A DNA stretch of 64,000 nt. Source: Cannabis sativa (taxonomy: Eukaryota > Streptophyta > Magnoliopsida > Rosales > Cannabaceae). The DNA lies in the NCBI RefSeq assembly GCF_029168945.1, contig NC_083604.1:34715686-34779685 (forward strand), written 5' to 3'. This document shows, piece after piece, positions 43,927 through 55,199 of the stretch (position 1 is its first letter; every line of letters begins with the position of its first letter). Under the pieces are notes generated by a model that saw nothing but the letters and a program-made list of their open reading frames with translations, made no database searches and was not told the DNA's origin. A program made the translations under genes and the position numbers.

Positions 43927-45041
43927 TGTTAGTGAGGGACAAGTGTCAGGATAAAAGGAATATGGATCGCTGCAATTGGTTTTTATGGAATAACTTATTA
44001 ATTACGTAAGTATCAGGGTATATTTGTGACCTGCTGACTGCAAATTCGACTACCATTTCAGTGGGGGACAAATGTCAGGATAAAAGAAATATGGATCGAT
44101 GCAATCATTTTTTATGGAATAACTCATTGATTACGTAAGTATCAGAGTATATTTTTGACCTGCTGACTGTAAGGTCTTATGCAAGGAATCAATATACAAA
44201 ATGTTCCTTAATATATTAGCGAGAAACCATATGTCGCTGAATGCAAATAGCAAGGCATCAAGTACATTATATATAGGAAGACGAAAGCGACACTTGTCGA
44301 CTGCGAAGGCCTTCAGCGTATAATGTGCAAACTAAGTGTGATAGTCGGAGAGACCAAGTAAACGAGGTGCCTATCTCGCTATGGGAAGACTTCCTGTAAC
44401 CTTACCCATCAAACTTTAGACATTTTCTTAGTGAAGCTTACAATCCTGACGAGTCAGAAGCTAATATTCAAACGAGCCTCAAAGAACTCTTTGTAAACAA
44501 GAACCGCAATCATTACAAAGAAGCAGCAAGAGGTGCATCGTCGACCTCTGAAGGGAAAATGGCCCCAGCTCGCGATTATGATCACTAGAATCAAGCTTCT
44601 GTCGAGACATTCTTGGGTACAACAATTAAAGATGTGTTTAAATACACGATCATTTTGACCCGGTAAAAGCGGGAAAATCACAGCTATATGATTTTCAAAT
44701 CGTAACCGTATTTGCACTACGTGATATATAATCAAACCCCATGATTTTAAGGGATGATCGTTGTAAATAGATTACAGTCAACTTTGTAATTAACTACCCA
44801 CTATGTAATTATAAATAGTGGTAAGAAAGATCAAACAAGGGACCAAAAAAACTCATACAAGAGAGGCCCTGAGAAAACAATCAGAGATGTGCATAAGATT
44901 GACTCGTGGACTATGCACAATTTAACTACAAAGCCACGTAAAAAACCCTGTGTTCATACTTTTATTTTATAGCTTTTATTTTTTCTATGTGAGATTATCA
45001 CAGTTAGGCTCAATTTTGGTTAACGAAAATCCGTGTTAGCA
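43927..45041 (+). repeat. 5' LTR of Tat-C, with a 129-bp internal duplication
   Basis: It ends ccgtgttagca. The start is rearranged: the first five bases tgtta are kept, about 25 bp seen in the 3' LTR are missing, and a block starting gtgagggac (43931) repeats from 44061 with a 129-bp shift. The TATA box tataaata is at 44810-44817. Confidence 0.8.
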
Positions 45042-45060
45042 GTTTGGTGCTTTCATTGAG
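45042..45060 (+). promoter_or_regulatory. Presumptive primer-binding site of Tat-C
   Basis: gtttggtgctttcattgag directly follows the LTR. tgg near its start fits a tRNA 3' CCA. The tRNA is not assigned. Confidence 0.55.
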
Positions 45061-45122
45061 AGTCTCTGTGGAAAAGCTCATAAAAAAACCCTTCTTTCTT
45101 TTGAAGAAAAACCACCTCCTTC

Positions 45123-47360
45123 ATGGTTGAAAACCCAGAAGATGTTAATACCCCACATGAGGAAACTCATCATCATCTTGGGAAGGAGCCCATGGGCTCT
45201 AGAAGGTCTACCAACCCACGGTCCAGACGGACCACCCGTTCCAAGAGGACTCAACCTGCGGGTGGCCCCAGCACATGGACCACACGTTCCCGGAGGACTC
45301 AACCTGACGTTGGTCCTAGTACGCTAACAATGCGCTCGAGGAGAACTCAGCGTGGGAATGGCCAAAACCCTGGGACAAGGGATGAAGAGCCCAATCGTGG
45401 AGGTGCCCAGCCTATGGGAGAAGGTACTTATGAAACAGAAAACCACCGCCTAAGATGTCGTCTAGAAGAGGCGCAGCGACAAAACACTAAATTAGAATGT
45501 GATGTAGCCGGGGCCAGGGCGGCACAGGGGAAGAATGCTCAAAATCAACCTAAACCTGGAATGACAAGACCACGAGGCAGACCTCGTGGCTCACCAGGAG
45601 ACAAGAAAATGTCCAGGAAGAAAAACCCAGGGAAAATGAGATACCCCTGAAAATAAAAATGATTAGCGAGAACCCTCTCACCGATATGAGGATGGGAGGC
45701 AACCGAAAACTGATGAATGAGAAATTCTTCATGATAATGAGGAAGATCTTGGGACTCAACCGGGATAACGTAGGTCACCTACGAGAAATCACCAGCGTTC
45801 TTCCCAAACCCATATAGCGAGGACTCGTACAGACCCTAATGTCGGAAATACAGAAAACTACACTCAAGGGGAAAGAACATAGCGTGAAGAAGCAAGTGTA
45901 ACCTCGAGGCGGTCAAGAATCCACAGGAGATCAACTCAAAGAGGAGAAACTACTCAGTGAGCTAATGATCGAGAAAGTATGGGAACCAGTAAATCTGCGA
46001 GTCACTCAAAGACAAAGTCTATGAGTACGACGTGATCTGTGAGTAAGACGAGGACTGTCACCAATTACTCCTAACCGGATCTGCTAGAGCACTTGAATCA
46101 GAAGAAACCTGACCTTCGCCAACAGCTCGGTATAAAGCAAAAGGATCCCATCCAATTACGGATAAATGAGTTGGAGGACAAGTTCATGAGATATCAAGTG
46201 GGGGAACTAGGGAGACAATCAGGATACGACTCAGATGAAGAGCTTGAGCTGTATCATCCAGTCATCACGAGTACCCCTTTTCCTTCAGGATTCAAAAACC
46301 CGCACGTTTCTTCATATGACGGAACCACTGATCCATTCTTGCATTTGAATAACTTTAATACAATAATGCGAGCGAGTAATGTGACAAACAATTTACGCTG
46401 TATTTTGTTCCCCACCTCGCTTGTTGGAGCAGCGAGGAGCTGGTTTAACAAGTTTACTCACCATTCAATAACTTCCTGAGAGCAGTTGTCCAGGGATTTC
46501 AAGAAACAGTTCAAGGCTACTAGGGATAGACCACCCGAAGCGGCCTCGCTAACAAATATAAAGCAGCAGCCCGGTGAAACACTTAAGGCATACTTAAGTC
46601 GTTTTAGCACGGCTGTGGCTAGGGTTAGGAATTTTGATGACAGCACACAACTCACAGCCCTTTAAGCGGGGATCTCTAGTGATCCATCAACCGCAGGGGG
46701 CGAGCTGCGGGACGACTTACAAGGTCGTCTAGTAAGAAACATCATTGTGTTCAACAAAAGGGCTCAGGTATTCGTCAGAAGGAAGAAGCCAGAAAGGAAA
46801 TAAATTTGTTGAGAACAAGCTCGGGAAGCAAACCTAGCAATGTTTCAACAAGTATGATTTCCACAAGAATCGATAACTTGGGGGCTTCTGGTTCGAAGAG
46901 AAAGGACTGTTCTAAGGAACCTTCGAAAGATAAAAAGAAACAGAAGAAGGACGATAAGTACGTGCCAGTGTATACTATTTACACTGAGCTTAATAAGACT
47001 CTATTTACCTCGCACATGAGCAAAAGGTTGCCTGCGGTAAGCCCGAGCCCATGAGGAATGCGAGGAGCAAAAGAGATCCTAACAGGTATTGTAAATTCCA
47101 TAAGGATATTAGGCATACGACCGACGAATGTTGCCAATTGAAAGATGAGATAGAGAGTCTCATCGCTCGAGGCCACTTTAAACAGTACGTGAAAAGACAG
47201 GGCCATGGAGACAACCAACCCAGTCTGCCCAATACCCCAAACAACCAGGGGTTACAACCTCTTCCTGTTGAAGGAGAGGACATCCTGGTTATTTCGGGAG
47301 GGCCACTTATCGCAGGGGAAAGCAATAATGCCCAGAAAAGATATGTGAAAGAGCTATAGA
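45123..47360 (+). pseudogene. Tat-C gag
   Basis: The frame opens at an ATG (45123) and gives a basic, repetitive N-terminal part, then a coiled stretch (ENHRLRCRLEEAQRQN) and a stop at 45648-45650. The capsid region is at 46093-46670: DPFLHLNNFNTIMRAS, AARSWFNKF, then after a stop LTNIKQQPGETLKAYLSRF. The zinc-knuckle-like end is at 47090-47160: YCKFHKDIRHTTDECCQL, with the usual Gly before the His replaced by Arg. At least four stops or shifts interrupt it. Order and motifs match Tat-B gag. Confidence 0.82.
45237..45380 (+). repeat. Three tandem 48-bp units in Tat-C gag
   Basis: Units start at 45237, 45285 and 45333 and each encodes about 16 residues of the type RSxRTQPxxGPSTxT. The third is the most changed. 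Confidence 0.8.
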
Positions 47361-47820
47361 ACGAGCGGTCGGCATTTGCCCAAAACCTTCCAAGAAAGTG
47401 AAATCCGAAGAACCTCCAATTATATTCACGAAGGAAGACGAGAAAATTGTGAGATATCCTCACGTTGATCTATTGGTGATTACCATTAAACTCTCCAATA
47501 GAAGGATCAAGAGAGTGTAATAGACAATGGGAGCTCGATAAATATCCTTTATAAGGAAACTCTAAGAAATATGGGGCTCGAAAAAGCTAAATTGAGGCCT
47601 TGTATGGTGAATTTTTGCGGATTCACCAGAGACAACATTGCCAGTCTTAGCATAATTGAGCTCGCATTAACCTTGGGTGAGGCACTTCTATCTGCCACCG
47701 TTATGCAAGACTTCTTAGTTGTCGACCTACCATTGGCTTACAACATATTGTGGGATCATCCAGCACTGATCCGACTAGGGGTAGTCAGTTCGATCAAGCA
47801 CCTATCCTTTAAATTCTAAA
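47361..47820 (+). pseudogene. Tat-C protease
   Basis: [11 protein letters not shown] (Asp codon near 47523) is the active site, followed by [14 protein letters not shown] and [20 protein letters not shown], the Tat form of the retropepsin end. A frame change lies between the gag end and the active site, and a stop follows at 47820. As in Tat-B the motif is DNGSS. Confidence 0.8.
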
Positions 47821-48200
47821 AACCTGAAGGCGTGGGACTGGTGCATGGAGACCAGATGCTGGCTCGCTATTTCTATCACATCGAGTTGTAGCATAGGAAA
47901 GCAGGTCATCAATTAATGGTGATCTTGGCAAGAGAAAATGAATAGAAAGACGAAGATCTTGACCCCCGAGTTTAAGATGAGAGAAACCTATTGAAACAAA
48001 TTGAGGAATCGGAAGATGTTACTCTCGACCCAGGAAATCCCACAAAGTGTGTATACATTGGGAAGAACCTGGACGAGCAGCTCAAATAGCAGCTAATAAG
48101 TTTTCTGAAGGCGAACCAGGATCAATTCGCCTGGAGCCATGGAGATATGATAGGGATCGACCCTAATATTATTTGTCATAATTTAAATGTTAATCTAAGT

Positions 48201-50093
48201 TGTTGGGTTTTATGCCCTAAATAAAACTTATTTCAATATAATCAGATTTACTTATTAATATAGATCAGAAATAACATTTAATGTTGCATGGCTCACATGA
48301 TTTATTTCATGATTATATGTACATAATGTATGAATTCATCTGAAGCCCTTTTCACGTACTTGATCCTGTTTATTGTGCTCTCAACACATTGAAAAGTAAA
48401 CATAACTATGTGAATAAAGATTCCTAGATTTATCAGACATAGGGTTTTACTGATATGATAATCTACAACAGAGTTTACTTGCATTTGGAGAAATACTATG
48501 TTCTTTCCAGAGCATTGGTTAAAGTAAAGGTCAGGTTGGGTGCATGGAGTATGCATCAGAAGGGACCGATATTGAACTTTGATTTAGATTTATTAAACTT
48601 ACCGTAATATCTATTCAAGTCAATATCACCTAGTTGATCCTAGATCAAATGATCTTAATCCTGTTATGATTAGGCTCAATCTCAAGAGGCTATTCGTGTT
48701 CTTTGATTTCTTAGTTAAGCCTACTTTTGGGTCAGGGTGATACGTACATTTTGGGAACACGGTAGTGCAATTGAGTGGGAGCGCTAACATAAACATGGAA
48801 TCTATAGCTTCTATCTGGCGAATAGTAAGTAAAGGATGATCTCCTTCGAGCTTGACCAAACGAAAATAAATGGTGGAGATCTCATTTCACATAAGTAGAA
48901 ATATAATTTATACGGGGTTAAGTGTTTTAAGGATTAAATACATTGTAGGGTGTAACGGTAATCTAATCCCTTTACATTGTAGATCATTCATATAGAGGAT
49001 CATTGATCAAATTAGGATTATAACAATGGATAAATAATGATGTGTCTATATGGTGGAACATATAGAGCATTCTATATACTAAGAGTGCAATTCTAAGTTC
49101 TATGCGTGGATTCAACGAAGAATTAATAAGTCAATGAATTTAGGTTATAAATTCTTGATCTACTTATTGGAAGCTCGGTTATATAGACCAATGGTCCCCC
49201 CACTAGTTGAGATAATATTGCTTGTAAGACTCATATAATTGGTTTTAATTAATCAATGATACTTCTCAATTTAGACTATGTCTATTTGTGAATTTTTCAC
49301 TAAGTAAGGGCGAAATTGTAAAGAAAGAGTTTTAGGGGAATATTTGTTAATTATGATACTTTGTATGGTTCAATTAATAAATATGATAAATGACAATATT
49401 ATTTAATAATTATTTATAGTTATTAAATAGTTAGAATTGGCATTTAAATGGTTGAATTTGAAAATTGGCGTTTTTGAGAAAATTAGATGCAGAAATGATA
49501 AAACTACAAAATTGCAAAAGTGAGGCCCAAATCCACATTGCAAGGGCCGACCACTTTTATAGCATTTATCATCTGATATTTTCATTATTTTAATGGCAAA
49601 TAATTCAAACCTAACCCTAGTGGAATGCTATAAATAGATAGTGAAGGCTTCAGGAAATTTACACTAAATTTTCTACTTTTTCCTTCAGAGAAAAACCTGA
49701 GCCTTCTCTCTCGATACCTAGCTGCCACCTTCTTCTCTTTCTTCCCTCTTCAATTTCGAAATTTCTTAGTGTTAGAGTAGTGCCCACACACAGCAAGTGA
49801 TACCTCAATCATAGTGAGGAAGATCGTGAAGAAAGACTTTCAGTAAGAAGGAGTTTCAGCACTAAAGAATCAGAGAAAGAGATCCAGGTTCATATATTGA
49901 TAATGCTCTGCTACAGAAAGGAATCAAGGGCTAGATTTCTGAATGGAAGGAGTCATATTATTCTGCTGCACCCAATGTAAGGTTTACTAAACTTTATATG
50001 TGTTTCTTTCATCGTTTTAGAAAGTTCATATTTAGGGTGTTAATCAACATACTGGTGAGCAGATCTAAGATCCTGGTAAAATAATTTCCATCA
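48201..50093 (+). mobile_element. Solo copia LTR in Tat-C pol (1893 bp)
   Basis: It begins tgttgggtttt and ends tttccatca, with one terminal change. It is flanked by taagt (48196-48200) and taagc (50094-50098), a 5-bp duplication with one mismatch. It splits the reverse transcriptase region of Tat-C. The LTR TATA box is at 49628-49636. The antisense open frame shared with other copies is at 48859-48626. Confidence 0.92.
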
Positions 50094-51130
50094 TAAGCTG
50101 CCCAGCGAAGAGGCAGAAAAGGAGACCTTCGGATTCCTAGAGACAAGGCGCACTAAAATAGGAAGTGGATAAGTTGTTTGTTAACAACATCATACGCAAG
50201 GTATTTTATCCCTAATGGACAACTAATCCTGTTCTCGTCCCAAAGCCTAACGGAACTTAGAGAGCTTGTATTTATTTCTCTGATCTGAATAAGGCATGCC
50301 CAAAAGACTATTTTCCACTACCCAGGATCGAGTAATTAGTGGATGCAACTGTTGGGCACGAGCTTATATCATTTATGGACGCATATTCTAGATATAACCA
50401 GATAAAAATGTATGTCCCAGATCAGGAACATACAAGCTTTGTAACCAACATGGGACTCTATTATTATAAAGTCATGTCGTTTGGATCGAAGAATGCTAGG
50501 GCAATATATCAGCGATTAGTTAATGAAATGTTCGCAAACCAAATTGGGCAGAACATGGAAGTTTATGTCGATGATATGTTGCTAAAATCAATAAAAAGTA
50601 GGGATCATACCACAAACCTCGCGGAATGTTTCAAGATATTAAAGAAGTATAACATGAAGCTAAACCCAAAAAAATGTTCCTTTGGAGTTTCCTTAGGAAT
50701 TTTTTTGGGATTCATAGTTAACGCGAGGGGTATTGAAGAAAATCCCGAAAAAATTAAGGCATTAATAGACATGCCATCAGTGATAAAGCATCAGGAAGTA
50801 CAAGCCGTAACGAAAGAATGAATGCACTTAACATATTATTTCGTAGTCAACTGATAAGTGTGTGTCATTCTTCAATATGTTGCGAGGCAACAAAAAGTTC
50901 GAGTGGACAAAAGAGTGCGAAGAGGCCTTTCAGAACATAAAAAGGCATCTAGCAACGCCTCCAGTTTTGGCGAAACCAATAACTGGAGAGATGCTGATTC
51001 TCTATTTGGCCCTCTCGGAAGATGCGATTAGTGCAGCCATAGTGCGAGAAGAGGGTAAACACCATCAACCTATTTACTATGTAAGTAAAAGGTTACTTGG
51101 GGCAAAATCCAGATATCCCCTCTAGAAAAA
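50094..51130 (+). pseudogene. Tat-C reverse transcriptase and first RNase H
   Basis: Coding similarity starts before the solo LTR (about 48150) and resumes after it. Past several stops it gives PVLVPKPNGT, LNKACPKDYFPLPRIE, then an open part 50339-50821 with SFMDAYSRYNQIKMY (catalytic Asp), YVDDMLLKS (Asp codons 50570-50575) and NPKKCSFGVSLGIFLGF. After a frameshift, FFNMLRGNKKFEWTKECEEA and LILYLALSEDAISAAIV begin the first RNase H, which is complete here, unlike Tat-B. HHQPIYYVSKRLLGAKSRYP ends this part. Confidence 0.88.
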
Positions 51131-51213
51131 CTTTCTTTGTGCCTAGTCCACGCGTCTCATAACTATGGCCATACTTCCAGGCGCACCCCATAAAAGTGTT
51201 AACTGATTAGCCC

Positions 51214-51745
51214 TTGAGACAAGTTTTATCAAAACCAGATGCTTCTGGAAGATTGATGAAATGGTCAATTGAACTTGGGCAGTTCGACATAATATACCAT
51301 CCTCAAACATCCACCAAGGGCCAAGCCTTGGCCGATTTCTTGATAAAAGGTATAACTCCAAAAGAAATTCCACCTGTGCAGGGGATGGTGCATCCAACGA
51401 GCAGGGTTCGGGTGCAGTGGTAATATTAATATCGTCAGAAGGCTTTAAGTTTCACTATGCTCTGAGGTTTCAATTTGACGCATCAAATAATGAGGCTCAG
51501 TATAAAACCTTGATCGATGGCTTAAAGATAGTAAGGCGTTGAAAGTCAAAAACCTCATCTGCCATAGTGATTTGCAGTTGATTGTGAACCAGGTCCTCGG
51601 GAAATAAAAGGCCAAAGGCTTAAAAATGGCGAAGTATTAAGAGAAAGTTTGGAAGAACATTGAAAGATTCGATTACTTCAAAAACGAATAGATTCCAAGA
51701 GTAAAAAACTCCAACGCTGATGCTTTAGCAAAACTGGGCTAGCAG
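51214..51745 (+). pseudogene. Tat-C connection and archaeal-like second RNase H
   Basis: MRQVLSKPDASGRLMKWSIE is the connection seen in Tat pol. After a shift near 51360 comes GDGASNEQGSGAVVIL with the first Asp, then FDASNNEAQYKTLIDGL with Glu, and ANADALAKL-like sequence near 51715. Stops near 51540 and 51607 break it. This second RNase H is the hallmark of Tat elements. Confidence 0.8.
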
Positions 51746-51751
51746 AATGAC

Positions 51752-53059
51752 TTGGATGAATTGAACTTAGTTCCGGTGGAGATACTAAGCGAGTCGAGCA
51801 TATGTAAAACGAAAGACGTCGAGATGGTAGAAAATGCTCCTACATGGATGACTCCTATTATTAGTTACTTACTCGATGGGAAACTTCCAAATGACAAAAA
51901 TGAGGCACAAAAACTATTGTATTTAGTGCCTCACTACACAATAATTGTAGGCACACTATATAGAAGAGGGTACTCGATGCCCCTACTTCGCTGTGTTCTC
52001 CCTGCCAAAGCGAATGAAATCATTAGAGAGATTCATGAAGGCTTTTCTGGGGATCATGCGGGTTGGCAAAGTCTGTCTAAAAAGATCATTAGACAAGGAT
52101 ATTACTGGCCAACGATCAATAAGGACACCCAAGAGTTTGTCAAGAAATGTGATAAGAATCAGAGGATTTCACATATACCTCGAGTGCCGCCAAGAGAACT
52201 AAGAATGATGACCTTGCCCTACCCATTTTCTATATGGGGAATTAACTTAATTAGGGCATGACCCACTGGGCGAGGAGGAGCTAAGTATGCGGTAGTAGCA
52301 GTCGACTTCTTCACTAAATGGACGAAGGCCGAGCCCCTTGTTTCCATAACCTGCAAGCAAGTCCTCGACTTTGTCGTCAAGAACATTGTCTGTAGGTTTG
52401 GAATTCCCATGAAGATAGTATCCGATAATGGAACCTAATTTGATGGTGACTTGTTCACTGAATTCTACGAGAGGAACAAAATTATCAAGAGCTTCTCGTC
52501 AGTATCCAGGCCTCAGGCGAATGGAAAAGTGGAAACTGTTAATAAAACCGTAAAGGATACTATCAAGAAGAAGTTAGACGTTGCCAAAGGCAGATGAGTT
52601 GACGAGCTACCTCAGGTACTCTGGGCCCACAGAACTACTGAGAAGACACCGACGGGACACACTCCTTTCTCGCTAGCATTTGGCTTGGAAGCAATGCTGC
52701 CTATTGAGGTGAACATATCTTGGCTCCAAAGCTGTTAATAAAACCTTAAAGGATACTATCAAGAAGAAAACCAAGAACTACTAAAATTGTCCTTGGATCT
52801 ACTTGAGGAAAAACGAACTGAGTTGCAAATCCGAGTCACAAGATACTTCAACAAAAAAGTCAAGAAAAGACTATTCAATGATGGAGGCATGGTGCTAAGG
52901 CGAGTATTTGCAAATATGAGAGATGCATCCGCATGAGTGTTCAACCCGAATTGGGAGGGTCCATATGTCATCGAAGCAGTAGTTGGAATTTGAGTTTATA
53001 AATTGGCTCGACTCAACGACTCACTAATAAAGAACTACTGGAACCTGGAGCATTTGTGA
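51752..53059 (+). pseudogene. Tat-C integrase
   Basis: The finger reads HEGFSGDHAG ... KKCDKNQR, where the last Cys is Asn. The first catalytic Asp is also Asn: WGINLI, codon 52244-52246. The frame ends at 52261, then continues in other frames with VVAVDFFTKW, VSDNGT (second Asp), a stop, and ANGKVETVNKTVKD, where the Glu is kept. After LAFGLEAMLPIEV a copied patch of upstream sequence appears at 52733-52767. The C-terminal region ends with LLEEKRTELQIRVTRY and NPNWEGPYVIEAV, with the stop at 53057-53059. Confidence 0.85.
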
Positions 53060-53280
53060 CCCTACTACCAATAAGTAAATGATTTAACTCGCATTACTGA
53101 TGTGATATTTAAACTTCAGTTATGAATAAAGAGAATCATTTATATTAAGTAATTACAAAGTTTTATTCTTTAAAATTACTTAAGGGGCATCTATGTATGA
53201 CTGACTGGAATTCATCTGAAAATACATGGTAAAATGCAAACCCGCCATTTAAAAAAATTGAAATTTAAAGGTTCTCGAAT

Positions 53281-53465
53281 AAACCTCTTTGACGAAAGAG
53301 AAGTGGAACTGTTATAACTCCATGACCAAACCTTTTTGACGAGAGAGCGGTCGAATTGTTATAACATCTTGATCAAACCTTTTTGACGAAGAAGGGATCA
53401 AAAAACTATAATTTTTGATTAAAAACCTATCTGACGGGAAAAGAAAATCAAAAGTTATAGCTCGC
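53281..53465. repeat. Tandem repeat, 47-48 bp, four copies
   Basis: Units start at 53281, 53328, 53375 and 53423 with aaacctttttgacga or variants. The first two are the most alike and the fourth is the most changed. Confidence 0.85.
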
Positions 53466-53971
53466 GTATAAAACTGAATACTAACGGTTCTCACGAGCTA
53501 GGAAAGTATGAAACGAGACATTAAGGCGTCTTGACAAAAGTACTTGAACCTAGAAAATGGATAGATAATCTAACTATTCATACAAGCAAATTAAAAATAT
53601 ACAAAGTGATAAAACTATTAAAGTATATTTAAGTTTGCTTCAGGCAGATTATAACAGTTTTAGCGAGGCAGAATTGACAACTGCTCCAAAATAAAAAAGT
53701 TTGGTAGATAACTAACTACTTAAACAGGAAGATTATGAGTAATGAAAAAATCCAAAAGTACTGTACATTTGATCAAAATATATTTGTTTACGTTGTGAAT
53801 AAAAATGCAAGCAAACACAATTGTATTAAGTTCAAATGAAAAGAGTACAAGGTATTTAAGATAAGAAAATCCAAGTTGGGTTACAAACTTGTCTTCACAA
53901 AAATGCCACTAGGGGCAAACCATTAAGTCATCTTCCTAAAAAAAGAATGTAAGGGGAGGGTTGCTAAACTC

Positions 53972-54070
53972 GAGAAACACCGTCTTCATATACTTCAGAG
54001 AAAGACCGTCTACACATAGCTTGGAGAAAGACTGGCTACACGTAGTTTGAGAAAGACCGTCTACATGTAG
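53972..54070. repeat. Tandem repeat, 25-26 bp, four copies
   Basis: gagaaagaccgtctacacat and variants start at 53972, 53998, 54024 and 54049. Confidence 0.85.
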
Positions 54071-54106
54071 AGGGCCTCAAACTCTACATAGACCTCATTC
54101 CCCTCA

Positions 54107-54785
54107 TTAGAAGATCCCATTTCCTGCAGTTGAGACCTTATTCCCAGCCTCAGGAAATTCCTCGATACCAGAGAGAAGTTGGCACAAATCTCTTCCGGTG
54201 CAGGTTTTGGTCTTGGGTTGGTTGGATTCTCTGATAGAAACCATGCCAACTTTCCTCCCGGATTCATCCGAGACCACACCAATTATCCTCCGAGATTCCT
54301 CGTCAGCCTGAGGAGGACCTCTAAGATCACTCAAAAGATCTATGTCTATTTCTGCGGAGACAAAAAAAAGGGGGGGGGGGTCGATGGAGCAACAAAAAAT
54401 AGTAATGATCCGACTCAAACCACCATTCACAAGGGACAATACTTACTCTCAAGAGTCAATTGTAAAGATCACCGGTAACGATCAGCGGGGTTCCCTTGGT
54501 TTGGATTAGTCAGAGACTCCTCAGCCTTGGAATCCATCGTTTCCGGTTCCAATTGAGGTTTGAAGTCCTTAGGAACGAAAGGAGAAGAAAAATTGTTGGT
54601 GCATCCTGGTGTTATGGTTTTTAGTGAGATCCATCTTCAAAAAATAATAATGATCCGACTCAAACCACCATTCACAAGAAACAATACTTACTCTCAAGAG
54701 TCACTTGTGAAGATCGCCGGTAACAATCAAGGGGGTTCCCTTGGTTTGGATTAGTTGGAAGCTCCTCAACCTTGGAATCCATCAT
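54107..54785 (-). CDS. Tat-C opposite-strand gene, two exons, unknown function
   Basis: Exon 1 is 54785-54692, starting at tandem ATGs (MMDSKVEELPTN). The donor is gtaagt. Intron 54691-54352 ends in a C-run, T-run and ccgcag, a textbook polypyrimidine tract and acceptor. Exon 2 is 54351-54107 (IDIDLLSDLRGPPQADEESR ... CTGRDLCQLLSGIEEF) with a stop at 54107. Exons of 94 and 245 nt make one frame of 112 codons. The exon 2 frame is open but has no domain I recognise. A TATA box lies about 200 bp upstream. A diverged copy of exon 1 and its donor lies in the intron (54540-54440). By position it corresponds to the accessory gene of Tat-B, but I see no clear sequence similarity, so it may be a truncated relative or an unrelated transcript. 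Confidence 0.5.
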
Positions 54786-54860
54786 TTCCGTTTCAATTAA
54801 GGTTTGAAGACCTTGGGAATGAATGGAGAAGAAAAACAGTTGGTGCATCCTGGTGTTATG
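54405..54860. repeat. Tandem duplication with 245-bp shift
   Basis: 54405-54615 and 54650-54860 are the same sequence (atgatccgactcaaaccacc ... ggtgttatg) with scattered changes. Each copy contains a start and a splice donor for the opposite-strand gene. Confidence 0.9.
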
Positions 54861-54982
54861 AATTTGGAGGGGTGAACCTCTAAACTCAGATGGGACATTT
54901 TAGCAAGAAAGAGATAATCCAATCTCAAGATGGATCTCACCAAAAACTATAAGTTTGTGAAAATGGAAAGCTTGAGCCGCCC

Positions 54983-55037
54983 TTTTATACACAAAGTCTA
55001 GTGACAAGAAGGCCAAGGATTGGGAAATCTAACGGTT
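54983..55037 (-). promoter_or_regulatory. Promoter of the Tat-C opposite-strand gene: TATA box and MSA-like element
   Basis: On the minus strand gtataaaagg (TATA core at 54989-54983) precedes about 200 bp of leader. tctaacggtt at 55028-55037 fits YCYAACGGYY, about 39 bp above the TATA box. Confidence 0.55.
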
Positions 55038-55189
55038 GGGAGTAGGGCAGAATATGACGAGACAATTCATAATTACCCTCAAAACCATACAACCGCCAAA
55101 ATTAAAGGACACGTCTTTCCAAAAAGGATTATGACAAAAATATCCTCTATAATTATTAAAAAGCACTTTTTACTAAAAACAAACTTTTT

Positions 55190-55199
55190 AAGGGGAGAT
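55190..55199 (+). promoter_or_regulatory. Polypurine tract of Tat-C
   Basis: aaggggagat immediately precedes the 3' LTR (tgttatacc). Confidence 0.75.

Larger units (their letters stand above)
53060..54106. other. Post-pol interval of Tat-C, repeat-rich, non-coding
   Basis: It contains an aaggggcatc polypurine-like site near 53171, two tandem repeat arrays (listed separately) and the region downstream of the opposite-strand gene. No plus-strand coding frame was recognised. Confidence 0.6.

Noticed and set aside
43927..44200. Target duplication for Tat-C
   Set aside because: catat on the left and cacac on the right match at only three of five positions, and the left end is rearranged.
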